Shown piece by piece: positions 51,996 through 59,438 of a stretch of 64,000 nucleotides of DNA (within the stretch, counting starts at the first letter, position 1; each line of letters starts with the position of its first letter). Source of the DNA: Nocardioides hwasunensis (GTDB lineage Bacteria; Actinomycetota; Actinomycetes; Propionibacteriales; Nocardioidaceae); assembly GCF_014779665.1 (NCBI RefSeq), contig NZ_JACXYY010000006.1, forward strand, positions 1 through 64,000, read 5' to 3'. A program made the position numbers and the translations under genes. Under the pieces are notes generated by a model. The model saw only the letters and a program-made list of their open reading frames with translations. It ran no database searches and was not told the origin of the DNA.

Positions 51996-52873
51996 GCGGC
52001 TGCTGCTCCCCGTCGGGGCCGGGTGGCGAGGCCCGACCGGCCTCCCCGCCCACCGGCGTACGACGTGCCGGCGACCCGCGTGAGGGGCTGGTGCACCTGG
52101 CCGGTGCCACCGTCTCGGTGGGCAGTGACGACCCCGACCACCCCGAGGAGTGGCCGGTGCGTGAGGTCACGCTCGCGCCGTACCTCATCGGCACCTGCGC
52201 GGTGACGAACGACGAGTTCGCGGCGTTCGTCGCTGCGACCGGGCACCGCACCGATGCCGAGGCCTTCGGCTGGTCGTTCGTCTTCGGCGGCCTGCTGCCC
52301 GACGACTTCCCGCCCACCCGCGGGGTCGCCGCTGCGCCGTGGTGGCGCGAGGTGCACGGCGCGGACTGGGCGCACCCGGAGGGCCCGCGGTCCGACGTGG
52401 CCGATCGGGCGGACCACCCGGTGGTGCACGTGTCGCGGCGCGACGCCGAGGCGTACGCCGCCTGGTGGGGCGGGCGGCTCCCGACCGAGGACGAGTGGGA
52501 GCACGGCGCGCGCGGCGGACTGGTGGGCCAGCCGTTCCCGTGGGGGTCCGAGCTCGAGCCGGGCGGCGAGCACCGGATGAACGTGTGGCAGGGGACGTTC
52601 CCCAGCGACGACACCGGCGCCGACGGCTGGCGCGGCACCAGCCCGGTCGCGGCCTTCCCGGCCAACGGGCTCGGGCTCCACGGCACGACCGGCAACGTCT
52701 GGGAGTGGTGTGCCGGCGCCTGGTCCGACACCGATCCCGACGGCGTCAGCCGCGGTGGCTCCTACCTCTGCCACGCGTCGTACTGCCGGCGCTATCGCGT
52801 CTCGGCCCGCCAGTCGCATGCGGCCGACTCGACCGCGGGCAACCTCGGATTCCGGGTCGCCGCCGACCTCTGA
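51992..52873 (+). CDS. Formylglycine-generating enzyme (sulfatase-modifying factor)
   Basis: A 293-residue FGE/SUMF1-fold protein that oxidises the sulfatase active-site Cys. Signatures: EGLVHLAGATVSVGSDDPDH, HPVVHVSRRDAEAYAAWWGG, RLPTEDEWEHGARGG, GLHGTTGNVWEWCAGAWSD and the catalytic GGSYLCHASYCRRYRVSAR with the two copper-binding cysteines, then NLGFRV. GTGA overlap with the sulfatase gene means a dedicated maturase is cotranslated. The N-terminal SGCCSPSGPG has a CCSPS resembling sulfatase motifs, probably coincidental. Confidence 0.93.
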   Translation: MSGCCSPSGPGGEARPASPPTGVRRAGDPREGLVHLAGATVSVGSDDPDHPEEWPVREVTLAPYLIGTCAVTNDEFAAFVAATGHRTDAEAFGWSFVFGGLLPDDFPPTRGVAAAPWWREVHGADWAHPEGPRSDVADRADHPVVHVSRRDAEAYAAWWGGRLPTEDEWEHGARGGLVGQPFPWGSELEPGGEHRMNVWQGTFPSDDTGADGWRGTSPVAAFPANGLGLHGTTGNVWEWCAGAWSDTDPDGVSRGGSYLCHASYCRRYRVSARQSHAADSTAGNLGFRVAADL

Positions 52874-52896
52874 GGTCCGACGATGGCCGCGGTGGG

Positions 52897-53178
52897 TCAG
52901 CGCAGCAGGATGCCGCGCAGTGCCAGCGCGCCGAGCAGACCCAGCCCGGCGACCATGGCGAGCCCGGTGACCGCGACCAGGCGGGCCCGGCCCAGCCACA
53001 CGAACCCCAGCACCCCGCCGAGGCCGACCAGCAGCACGAGGAGCGCCACCTGCCCGGTGCCGACGACCGAGAAGTGGGCGACCAGCAGGCCCACTGCGAC
53101 GAGCGAGAGTGCCGTACGCCGCCAGGCCAGGAGCGTGCGCTCGTACTGGTCCTCCAGGCCGACCGGGGCGCCTGTCAC
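52897..53178 (-). CDS. Small DUF202-like membrane protein
   Basis: A 93-residue protein with three membrane helices (LALSLVAVGLLVAH-type, QVALLVLLVGLGGVLGFVWL, LVAVTGLAMVAGLGLLGALA). Its N-terminal QYERTLLAWRRTALS matches the 'E(R/N)T.LAW.RT' signature of DUF202/YidH proteins. The GTG start overlaps the stop of the preceding DUF202 gene (GTGA). The function is unknown; a pair of these often occurs together. Confidence 0.8.
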   Translation of the reverse strand: MTGAPVGLEDQYERTLLAWRRTALSLVAVGLLVAHFSVVGTGQVALLVLLVGLGGVLGFVWLGRARLVAVTGLAMVAGLGLLGALALRGILLR

Positions 53179-53546
53179 AGGACCAGCACCACGAGCAGTG
53201 CGGCGACCACCACCAGCGCGAGCGAGAACCACGCCAGCGCGATCGTGCCCGGCAGCGGGCGGCCCAGGCGCATCGCGCGCTCGGCCGCGGCCCAGCGCAC
53301 CCAGGACGCGGCGGCGCCCAGCAGCCCGAGCAGCACGAGCGTGACGGCGAGCGCCGTCTGGAGGCCGCGCGGACCGTCGAGGTCGACCGCGTCGAGCGCC
53401 ACCCCGCCGGCGAGCAGGGCCATCGAGGTGCGCACCCACGCCAGGAAGGTGCGCTCGTTGGCGAGGCTGAAGCGCTGGTCGGGATCGGTGCCCTCCCGGT
53501 AGACCCAGGATGGCCAGCCGACGCGCTGGTCCGGACGTCCGCTCAC
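53175..53546 (-). CDS. DUF202 (YidH-like) membrane protein
   Basis: A 123-residue protein with the DUF202 signature RFSLANERTFLAWVRTSMAL (about residues 25-44) and three helices. GTG 53546 gives a start (VSGRPDQRVGWPSWVYREGT) suited to the family length. It is cotranscribed with a second DUF202 gene. Confidence 0.85.
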   Translation of the reverse strand: MSGRPDQRVGWPSWVYREGTDPDQRFSLANERTFLAWVRTSMALLAGGVALDAVDLDGPRGLQTALAVTLVLLGLLGAAASWVRWAAAERAMRLGRPLPGTIALAWFSLALVVVAALLVVLVL

Positions 53547-53603
53547 GCAGGCGACTCTAGAGGGGTGACAGGCCGTACCGTTCACGGCTGGCCCGAAATG
53601 CAG

Positions 53604-53638
53604 AGCAGCGGCGCCACCCGAGGGGTGACGCCGCTGCT
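53604..53638 (-). terminator. Hairpin terminator after DUF5679 gene
   Basis: AGCAGCGGCGCCACCC (53604-53619) and GGGTGACGCCGCTGCT (53623-53638) form a 16-bp stem with one mismatch and a 3-nt loop, just beyond the stop of the minus-strand gene at 53660. On the minus strand CTGCATTTCGG follows, a weak T-rich stretch. Confidence 0.65.
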
Positions 53639-53659
53639 GTCAGCTCGAGAGCCGAAGGC

Positions 53660-53818
53660 TCACGCCTTGCCGAGGATGCGGTTCAGGTTGGTACCGCAGA
53701 CCGGGCAGACGCCCTTGGCCATCTTGGTGCCCTTGTCGTTGACCTTGATCTCGCCCTCCGCCTCGCGCTTCTCCTTGCACTTGACGCAGTAGAACTCACC
53801 GCTCCAGGTCTCCGCCAT
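53660..53818 (-). CDS. DUF5679-type small zinc protein
   Basis: A 52-residue protein beginning MAETWSGEFYCVKCKEKREA and ending VCPVCGTNLNRILGKA. Two CxxC knuckles (residues 11-14 and 38-41) flank a charged beta strand, the DUF5679 layout. A GGAGG sits 5-6 nt before the ATG. Conserved in actinobacteria; possibly RNA- or ribosome-associated, but unproven. Confidence 0.85.
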   Translation of the reverse strand: MAETWSGEFYCVKCKEKREAEGEIKVNDKGTKMAKGVCPVCGTNLNRILGKA

Positions 53819-54010
53819 GACGGCCTCCTTGCTTCGTTACTTCTTGGTCGTCGCGACGGGAGAATGATCGGGGAAGCCCGCCGGGGAACCTGGCGGTCGC
53901 CAGCGCTCCGCGCCCGACCCTACGCCACGCGTGGGTCACGCTCACGCACCACACGCGCTGAGCGTGAAACCCGATGAATTCACGCTCAGCGCGATCAGTA
54001 CCCTCGCTGC
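53819..54010. other. Divergent intergenic region, DUF5679 / enoyl-CoA hydratase
   Basis: A 192-bp gap with no gene. It holds the ribosome site and presumed promoter of the DUF5679 gene near 53825-53870 and, close to the enoyl-CoA hydratase start, a long palindrome (53955-53992). GTCACGCTCACGC near 53935 repeats the half-site motif. Confidence 0.6.
53955..53992. promoter_or_regulatory. Candidate operator upstream of enoyl-CoA hydratase gene
   Basis: GCGCTGAGCGTGAA (53955-53968) and TTCACGCTCAGCGC (53979-53992) are perfect 14-bp inverted repeats separated by ACCCGATGAA, ending 18 bp before the ATG. Such placement over the start region fits a repressor site of the TetR/GntR type common for acyl-CoA genes. 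As RNA it could also form a strong hairpin hiding the ribosome site. Confidence 0.6.
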
Positions 54011-54829
54011 ATGTCCCAGACCCCTCCAGACACCTCTGCGAACCTCGGCCACCTGCGACTCGAGCGCCCCTCCGAGGGGGTCGCGCTGCTCACCCTCGAC
54101 AACCCGGGGATGCGCAACGCGATGAGCGACGAGATGACCTCCTCGTGGGCCGCGGCGATCGATCAGCTCGCCGCCGACACGACGCTGCGTGCCGTGGTCG
54201 TCACGGGCGAGGGAAGCGCCTTCTGCTCCGGCGGCAACACGTCGTGGATCGCCAGCGAGCCCGACGCGAGCGTCGACCACCTCCGCCGGCGGATGCTGCC
54301 GTTCTACCGGGCATGGCTCTCGATCCGGCAGCTCGAGGTGCCCACGATCGCCGCGGTCAACGGCCCGGCCATCGGCGCCGGTCTGTGCCTCGCGCTGGCG
54401 TGCGACATCCGCTACGCCGCAGCGGGCGCCAAGCTGGGCATGCCGTTCAACAAGCTCGGCATGCACGCGGGGATGGCCGGCACCTGGCTGCTGCCCCAGG
54501 TCGTGGGGCCCGCACACGCGCGCGACCTGCTCCTGACGGGCCGGGTGGTCGAGGCCGACGAGGCGTTGCGGCTGGGCATGGTCTCGCGGGTGGTCGACCC
54601 CGACGGCTTCCTCGACGAGGTGCTCGCGACCGCGGCCGGCATCGCCGCGACCGCGCCGATCGCCAGCCGGCTGACCAAGATCGCGCTCGCCGACGGCGGC
54701 CACGCCGACTTCGATGCGGCGCTCCAGTGGGAGGCACTGGCCCAGCCGGTCACCCTGGCCACGGCCGACCTGCAGGAGGGCATCCGTGCCGCGCAGGAGA
54801 AGCGCACGCCGGAGTTCCGGGGTCACTGA
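54011..54829 (+). CDS. Enoyl-CoA hydratase/isomerase family protein
   Basis: A 272-residue crotonase-fold enzyme. The oxyanion-hole strands are VVVTGEGSAFCSGGNTSWIA (about residues 62-81) and AAVNGPAIGAGLCLALACDI (about 116-135), followed by KLGMPFNKLGMHAGMAGTWL. The second catalytic Glu position reads H-A-G in place of the usual P-E-x, so dehydration via two Glu residues is doubtful; isomerase, lyase or thioester hydrolase chemistry is possible. It is monocistronic with its own palindromic operator. Confidence 0.85.
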   Translation: MSQTPPDTSANLGHLRLERPSEGVALLTLDNPGMRNAMSDEMTSSWAAAIDQLAADTTLRAVVVTGEGSAFCSGGNTSWIASEPDASVDHLRRRMLPFYRAWLSIRQLEVPTIAAVNGPAIGAGLCLALACDIRYAAAGAKLGMPFNKLGMHAGMAGTWLLPQVVGPAHARDLLLTGRVVEADEALRLGMVSRVVDPDGFLDEVLATAAGIAATAPIASRLTKIALADGGHADFDAALQWEALAQPVTLATADLQEGIRAAQEKRTPEFRGH

Positions 54830-54959
54830 GCGTCGGATCGACCTCCACCCCTGTGGACAGACCTGTGGACGAGGTGGGGACGGTCGACCGCCCGCGGATC
54901 GCCGTACGCTGCGGGTGACCAGCGCGTACGACACCTCGTGGCTTGTGGAGGAGGACCAG

Positions 54960-56009
54960 GTGAGCCCGACGACACCGTCAGGGGAGGCCCGCGGCCCGGT
55001 CGCGACCCTGCGCCGGATCGCGTTCCTCATGGAGCGCCAGCGTGAGGAGACCCGCCGCATCGAGGCGTTCCGCAACGCCGCGCGCACCATCTTGCCGCTG
55101 CCCGAGGAGGAGGTACGCCAGCGGGTGGAGGCCGGGACGCTCACCGAGCTGAGTGGGATCGGGCCCAGCACGGCCGCGGTCATCACCGACGCGGCGAACG
55201 GTGTCGTCCCCGAACGTCTGGTCGAGCTCGAGAAGACGGCCGGGCCGCTCGCGACGGGCGGCGAGGAGCTGCGCGCGCGGCTGCGGGGCGACCTGCACTC
55301 CCACTCCGACTGGTCCGACGGCGGCTCGCCGCTGGAGGAGATGGCGATGACGGCCATGGAGCTCGGCCACGACTACCTCGTGCTGACCGACCACAGCCCC
55401 CGGCTGCGGGTCGCCAACGGGCTCAGTCCCGAGCGGCTCACCCGCCAGCTCGGCGTCGTCGAGGCGGTCAATGAGCACCTCGACGGCGCGTTCACGCTGC
55501 TCAAGGGGATCGAGGTCGACATCCTCGACGACGGCTCGCTCGACCAGACGCCCGAGATGCTCGACCGGCTCGACCTCCGGGTGGCCTCGGTGCACTCCAA
55601 GCTCAAGATGGACGCGGCGCCGATGACGAAGCGGATGCTCGGCGCGGTCCGCAACCCCCACACCAACGTGCTCGGCCACTGCACCGGCCGCCTGGTGACC
55701 GGCAACCGTGGCACCCGTGGCCAGAGCCAGTTCGACGCGAAGGCGGTCTTCGGCGCGTGCGCAGAGAAGGGAGTGGCCGTCGAGATCAACTCGCGCCCCG
55801 AGCGGCGTGACCCGCCGACGAAGCTGCTCGAGCTCGCCCGCGACCTCGGCTGCCTGTTCTCGATCGACTCCGACGCACACGCGCCGGGCCAGCTCGACAT
55901 GCTCGACTTCGGCGCCGCGCGGGCCACCGAGGCGGGCATCGACCCCGACCGGATCGTCAACACCTGGGAGCGCGACCGGTTGCTGGAGTGGGCCTCAGCG
56001 CGCCTGTGA
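54960..56009 (+). CDS. PHP-domain phosphoesterase with helix-hairpin-helix
   Basis: A 349-residue protein resembling the C-terminal part of PolX. A helical N-terminus (ATLRRIAFLMERQREETRRI) contains the HhH loop TELSGIGPSTAAVITDA. The PHP domain has GDLHSHSDWSDGGSPLEEM, YLVLTDHSPRLRVANGL, KGIEVDILDDGSLD, ASVHSKLK and FSIDSDAHAPGQLDM, covering the trinuclear metal ligands. GTG 54960 is preferred because GGAGGAGG lies 6 nt upstream; GTG 54915 would add 15 residues. Probably a nucleic-acid or histidinol-phosphatase-like phosphoesterase. Confidence 0.85.
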   Translation: MSPTTPSGEARGPVATLRRIAFLMERQREETRRIEAFRNAARTILPLPEEEVRQRVEAGTLTELSGIGPSTAAVITDAANGVVPERLVELEKTAGPLATGGEELRARLRGDLHSHSDWSDGGSPLEEMAMTAMELGHDYLVLTDHSPRLRVANGLSPERLTRQLGVVEAVNEHLDGAFTLLKGIEVDILDDGSLDQTPEMLDRLDLRVASVHSKLKMDAAPMTKRMLGAVRNPHTNVLGHCTGRLVTGNRGTRGQSQFDAKAVFGACAEKGVAVEINSRPERRDPPTKLLELARDLGCLFSIDSDAHAPGQLDMLDFGAARATEAGIDPDRIVNTWERDRLLEWASARL

Positions 56010-56060
56010 GCCGCGCGTTGGAGCACCACAGTGTGGGTGGGGACGGCTAGATTCGGCCTC

Positions 56061-56597
56061 ATGAGCACGCCCGACGTGGAGGTCCGCCGCTCACGTCGCC
56101 GCCGTCGCACGGTGTCGGCCTACCGTGACGGCGAGCGCATCATCGTGCTCATCCCCGCGTCGATGAGCAAGCGTGACGAGGCCACCTGGGTGGCCGACAT
56201 GGTCGCGAGGATCGAGCGCCAGGAGAAGCGCAGGCTGCGCTCCGACGACGAGCTGGTCGCCCGCGCGGCCAAGCTCAACGACCTCTACTTCGGGGGCCTG
56301 GCCGTGCCGACGTCCGTGCGGTGGGTGACCAACCAGAACGCCCGCTGGGGGTCCTGCACGCCGGGCGACCGCACGATCCGGCTCAGCGACCGCCTGCAGC
56401 AGATGCCCGCCTGGGTGGTCGACTACGTCATGGTCCACGAGCTCGCGCACCTGCTGGAGGCCAACCACACCCCCGAGTTCTGGGCGTGGGTCGACCGGTT
56501 CCCGCGGGCCGAGAAGGCCAAGGGCTACCTCGAGGGCTACTCGGCCGGGGCGCGGCTCGAGCCCCCACCCGGCGGCGCGGACGAGCCGCTCGACTGA
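56061..56597 (+). CDS. M48/YgjP-like (DUF45) zinc metallopeptidase
   Basis: A 178-residue YgjP/SprT-type protein. VEVRRSRRRRRTVSAYRDGE starts the domain. The zinc site is VDYVMVHELAHLLEANHTPE (HExxH then HxxxFW). WVTNQNARWGSCTPGDRTI is the 'RWGSC' signature of the family. ATG 56061 is used; an upstream in-frame ATG at 56031 lacks a ribosome site. It is a conserved gene of this neighbourhood. Confidence 0.9.
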   Translation: MSTPDVEVRRSRRRRRTVSAYRDGERIIVLIPASMSKRDEATWVADMVARIERQEKRRLRSDDELVARAAKLNDLYFGGLAVPTSVRWVTNQNARWGSCTPGDRTIRLSDRLQQMPAWVVDYVMVHELAHLLEANHTPEFWAWVDRFPRAEKAKGYLEGYSAGARLEPPPGGADEPLD

Positions 56598-56622
56598 GCG
56601 TCCCCGGGGCTCGTCGCAGGCC

Positions 56623-57177
56623 TCAGCGGTCGCGGACCCGCGCCACCGCGACGTCGATGAGGGCGTACATGTCCTCGAACGTCTCCGGCAGCGCGTCCAC
56701 CGGCCACCAGCGCACGTCGAGCGACTCGTCGCTCGTCGCGTGGGAGCCGTCGGGGTCGGCGACGGCGAGGAAGCGCACGTCGAGGTGGTGCACGGTGCCG
56801 CGCTCGGAGCAGAACTCGACGGCGTGCGCGTCGAGCGACAGCGGCTCGGGGTCGAAGTCGAAGACCGTCAGCCCCGACTCCTCGACGAGCTCACGTCGCG
56901 CGCCGTCCGCGAGCGAGGCGTCGCCGGGCTCGAGGTGGCCGCCGAACGCGAGCCACGCCCCGGCCTTGCGGTGGTGGTTGAGCAGGACGGCGTCGGCGCC
57001 GGGGGAGACGACGATGGCGCCCGCCGTCAGGTGATCGGGGAAGCAGGCCTTGGCGAGGCCGTCGGAATGGGCCGCGAGGTGCGTCAGGTAGCGCTCGCGG
57101 AGGGCTTCCTGACCGGGGGACGGCGGCGTCCAGCCGGCCAGCACCGCGACGGCGCTGGCGTGGAGGTCCGGGTTCAC
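56623..57177 (-). CDS. NUDIX hydrolase
   Basis: A 184-residue NUDIX enzyme. The Nudix box is GGHLEPGDASLADGARRELV followed by EESG, with the conserved REx2-EE. TAGAIVVSPGADAVLLNHHR and KAGAWLAFGGH precede it, like dATP/ADP-ribose-type pyrophosphatases. DVRWWPVDALPETF is the usual C-terminal part. The GTG start overlaps the zinc-metalloprotease stop (GTGA). The substrate is not deducible. Confidence 0.88.
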   Translation of the reverse strand: MNPDLHASAVAVLAGWTPPSPGQEALRERYLTHLAAHSDGLAKACFPDHLTAGAIVVSPGADAVLLNHHRKAGAWLAFGGHLEPGDASLADGARRELVEESGLTVFDFDPEPLSLDAHAVEFCSERGTVHHLDVRFLAVADPDGSHATSDESLDVRWWPVDALPETFEDMYALIDVAVARVRDR

Positions 57178-58517
57178 TCGGCCGGTCGGGGGGAGTCGCC
57201 GGACCCGGGCCCGTCGAGCAGGTCGCGCAGCTCGGCGTCGAACTGCTCCTCCGAGAGCTCGCTCGGTGCGTCCGACCCCTCGCGGAAGCCCAGGGGGTCG
57301 TCGAGATCTGCCGCGCTGGGCAGGAGGTGCGGCGACATCCACACGCCGTCGCGGGCCTCGGCGCCCTGACGGGTCCGCAGCGATCCCCAGAGGGTCGAGG
57401 CGTCGCGCAGCCGTCGGGGGCGCAGCTCGAGGCCGACCAGGGTGGCGAAGGTCTGCTCGGCCGGGCCGCCCGCGGCGCGCCGGCGGCGTACGGTCTCCTG
57501 CAGCTTGGCGGCGGCGGGCATCCGCTCGGCGGTGGCCTGGCTCACGACCTCGTCGACCCAGCCCTCGACGAGCGCGAGCGTGATCTCGAGCTTCTCCAGC
57601 GCGGCCTTCTGCGCCGGCGAGGGCTCGGGGTCGAACAGGCCCCCGGCGAGCGCGTCCTGCATCGCCTCGGGGTTGGTCATGTCGATGTCGCGCAGCTTGG
57701 ACTCCATGCCGGAGGTGTCGAAGTCCATGCCCGCGCCGTACTCGGCGACGGCGCCGATCAGGTGGTCGCGCAGCCACGGGACGCCCGCGAACAGGCGCTG
57801 GTGCGCGGCCTCGCGCAGCGCGAGGTAGAGGAGGACGTCGTCGGCGGTGACGTCGGGCAGGTCCGCGGCGAAGGCGTCGACGTTGGTCGGCAGCAGCGCC
57901 GCCTTGCCGATCGGGCCGAGCGGGAGGCCGATGTCGGAGGCGCTCAGCACGTCGCCGGCGAGCGCACCGAGACCGCTGCCGACCTGGGAGGCGACCATCG
58001 CGCCGCTGGCCTTGCCGAGCATCGCCATGAGGGGTCCGGCGAGCTGGCGCATCTCCTCGGGCATCGCCTGGCCGAGGGCGGCGGTGGCGGAGCCGGCGAT
58101 CGGCTCGACGAGCACCTTCCACACGTCGATGGTCTCCACGATCCACTCCGCCCGCGACCAGGCCGCGGTGGTGGTCACGCCGGAGGGGAACTCGGTGGTG
58201 GTGTCGAGCCAGTGGTCGGCGAGCCGCACGGCGTCGGCGACGGCGCCGGACTGCGCGGCGCTCACGGTCGGGTCGGGCTCCTGCGCGGCGGCGCGGCGCG
58301 CCAGGTCGGTCACGGTCTCCCAGTTGACGGGACCGTCGTGCGGCGCGAAGAGGCCCTGCATCTGCGCCATCAGGGCGTTGAGGTCGGGCATCTGCCCGCC
58401 ACCCGCGCCGAAGCCGCCCATCTGCGAGAAGATCTGCTCGAAGGGCGTGCCTTTGAAGGGGTTGTTGTCGTCGGGGCCCTGACCGGACGGTCCGGAGTCT
58501 CCGGGGGTGTCACTCAT
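57174..58517 (-). CDS. Zinc-dependent metalloprotease (DUF2342 / F420-biosynthesis-associated type)
   Basis: A 447-residue helical protein. The N-terminus is Gly/Asp/Pro-rich (NNPFKGTPFEQIFSQMGGFG). The core contains LSASDIGLPLGPIGKAALLP, NVDAFAADLPDVTADDVLLY and the metal-site-like LREAAHQRLFAGVPWLRDHL, characteristic of the actinobacterial DUF2342 family to which M. tuberculosis Rv3195 belongs. The C-terminus is acidic. ATG 58517 is chosen over GTG 58535. Divergent from moaE. Confidence 0.85.
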   Translation of the reverse strand: MSDTPGDSGPSGQGPDDNNPFKGTPFEQIFSQMGGFGAGGGQMPDLNALMAQMQGLFAPHDGPVNWETVTDLARRAAAQEPDPTVSAAQSGAVADAVRLADHWLDTTTEFPSGVTTTAAWSRAEWIVETIDVWKVLVEPIAGSATAALGQAMPEEMRQLAGPLMAMLGKASGAMVASQVGSGLGALAGDVLSASDIGLPLGPIGKAALLPTNVDAFAADLPDVTADDVLLYLALREAAHQRLFAGVPWLRDHLIGAVAEYGAGMDFDTSGMESKLRDIDMTNPEAMQDALAGGLFDPEPSPAQKAALEKLEITLALVEGWVDEVVSQATAERMPAAAKLQETVRRRRAAGGPAEQTFATLVGLELRPRRLRDASTLWGSLRTRQGAEARDGVWMSPHLLPSAADLDDPLGFREGSDAPSELSEEQFDAELRDLLDGPGSGDSPRPAE

Positions 58518-58579
58518 GGGAGCAACGGTACCCACCGCGCCCAGCCTCGCCGCCCGGCCGCACGCCTACACTCGCCCTC

Positions 58580-59017
58580 GTGAGCGACCTCGTCCCCGAT
58601 CCCGTGCGCCTCGTGGACATCCGCGACACCCCCCTCGACGTGGCGGAGGTGGTGGCGTCCCTCGGCGACCCCGGGGCCGGCGGGCTCACGCTGTTCGTCG
58701 GGCAGGTGCGCGACCACGACGGCGGCAAGGGCGTCACCGCGCTGGACTACTCCGCGCACCCGACAGCGCTGGCCAGGCTGGAGGACGTGTGCCGCCGGGT
58801 CGCCGACGAGCACGACGTCCGCGGCGTGGCAGCCGTCCACCGCGTCGGCCAGCTGGTGATCGGCGACCTCGCCGTCGTCGTCGCCACGACCGCGGCCCAC
58901 CGCGGCGACGCGTTCGCCGCGTCGCGAGCCCTCATCGACACCCTCAAGGCAGAGGTGCCGATTTGGAAGCACCAGGTCTTCGACGACCGGACCGAGGAGT
59001 GGGTCGGCACGCCGTAG
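58580..59017 (+). CDS. moaE: Molybdopterin synthase catalytic subunit
   Basis: A 145-residue MoaE. Motifs: GGLTLFVGQVRDHDGGKGVT, LDYSAHPTALARLEDVCRRV, VAAVHRVGQLVIGDLAVVVA, TAAHRGDAFAASRALIDTLK and the active-site Lys in AEVPIWKHQVFDDRTEEWVG. It transfers sulfur from MoaD to precursor Z to make molybdopterin. GTG start. It is alone, with no moaD, moaA or moaC in view; it could supply cofactor to the molybdenum hydroxylase at 5.3-9.1 kb. Confidence 0.93.
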   Translation: MSDLVPDPVRLVDIRDTPLDVAEVVASLGDPGAGGLTLFVGQVRDHDGGKGVTALDYSAHPTALARLEDVCRRVADEHDVRGVAAVHRVGQLVIGDLAVVVATTAAHRGDAFAASRALIDTLKAEVPIWKHQVFDDRTEEWVGTP

Positions 59018-59030
59018 GTCGTCCGCACGG

Positions 59031-59070
59031 GGTTTCGACACGCTCGCTGCGCTCGGCGCTCAACCGTCGA
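59031..59070. repeat. Palindromic dispersed repeat, copy 3
   Basis: GGTTTCGACACGCTCGCTGC followed by GCTCGGCGCTCAACCGTCGA matches the units at 2185 and 3025. It starts with GGTT and ends with AACC like a palindromic REP, and lies 14 bp after the moaE stop. Confidence 0.75.
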
Positions 59071-59090
59071 GGTGCGCCTACCCTCGTGGT

Positions 59091-59363
59091 GTGGAGATCC
59101 TGCTGTGGCTCGTGCCCGCCGTCGTCGCGACGGCCCTGGCGATGGCCTGGGTCTCGTGGGTGGGCCGCGACGGGCGCGGCGAGGTCGACCGCGACGTCGC
59201 GGTCGAGAAGCTCGGCAAGGCACTCGCCAAGGACCTGCCGGCCAGCAGGCGGCGTACGCCGACCCGCACCGAGCAGCAGCCGCGTGACCGCAGCACCGGC
59301 ATCGCCGTACGCCCCAGCCACGGGGTCGGCCGCGACGGCGACGCGACCCGCCGCGCCTCCTGA
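59091..59363 (+). CDS. Small single-helix membrane protein
   Basis: A 90-residue protein with one N-terminal membrane helix (EILLWLVPAVVATALAMAWV) and a basic cytoplasmic tail (RDVAVEKLGKALAKDLPASR, then Arg/Thr-rich). GTG start. It is found beside the PDZ-protease gene; no function was recognised. Confidence 0.65.
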   Translation: MEILLWLVPAVVATALAMAWVSWVGRDGRGEVDRDVAVEKLGKALAKDLPASRRRTPTRTEQQPRDRSTGIAVRPSHGVGRDGDATRRAS

Positions 59364-59438
59364 GCCACGACGTGGCCGGGACGCCCCGGCCACAGCCTGC
59401 ATTCTCCGTTGTTGCGGTCGTTTGAGAGAGTTGCGCCC

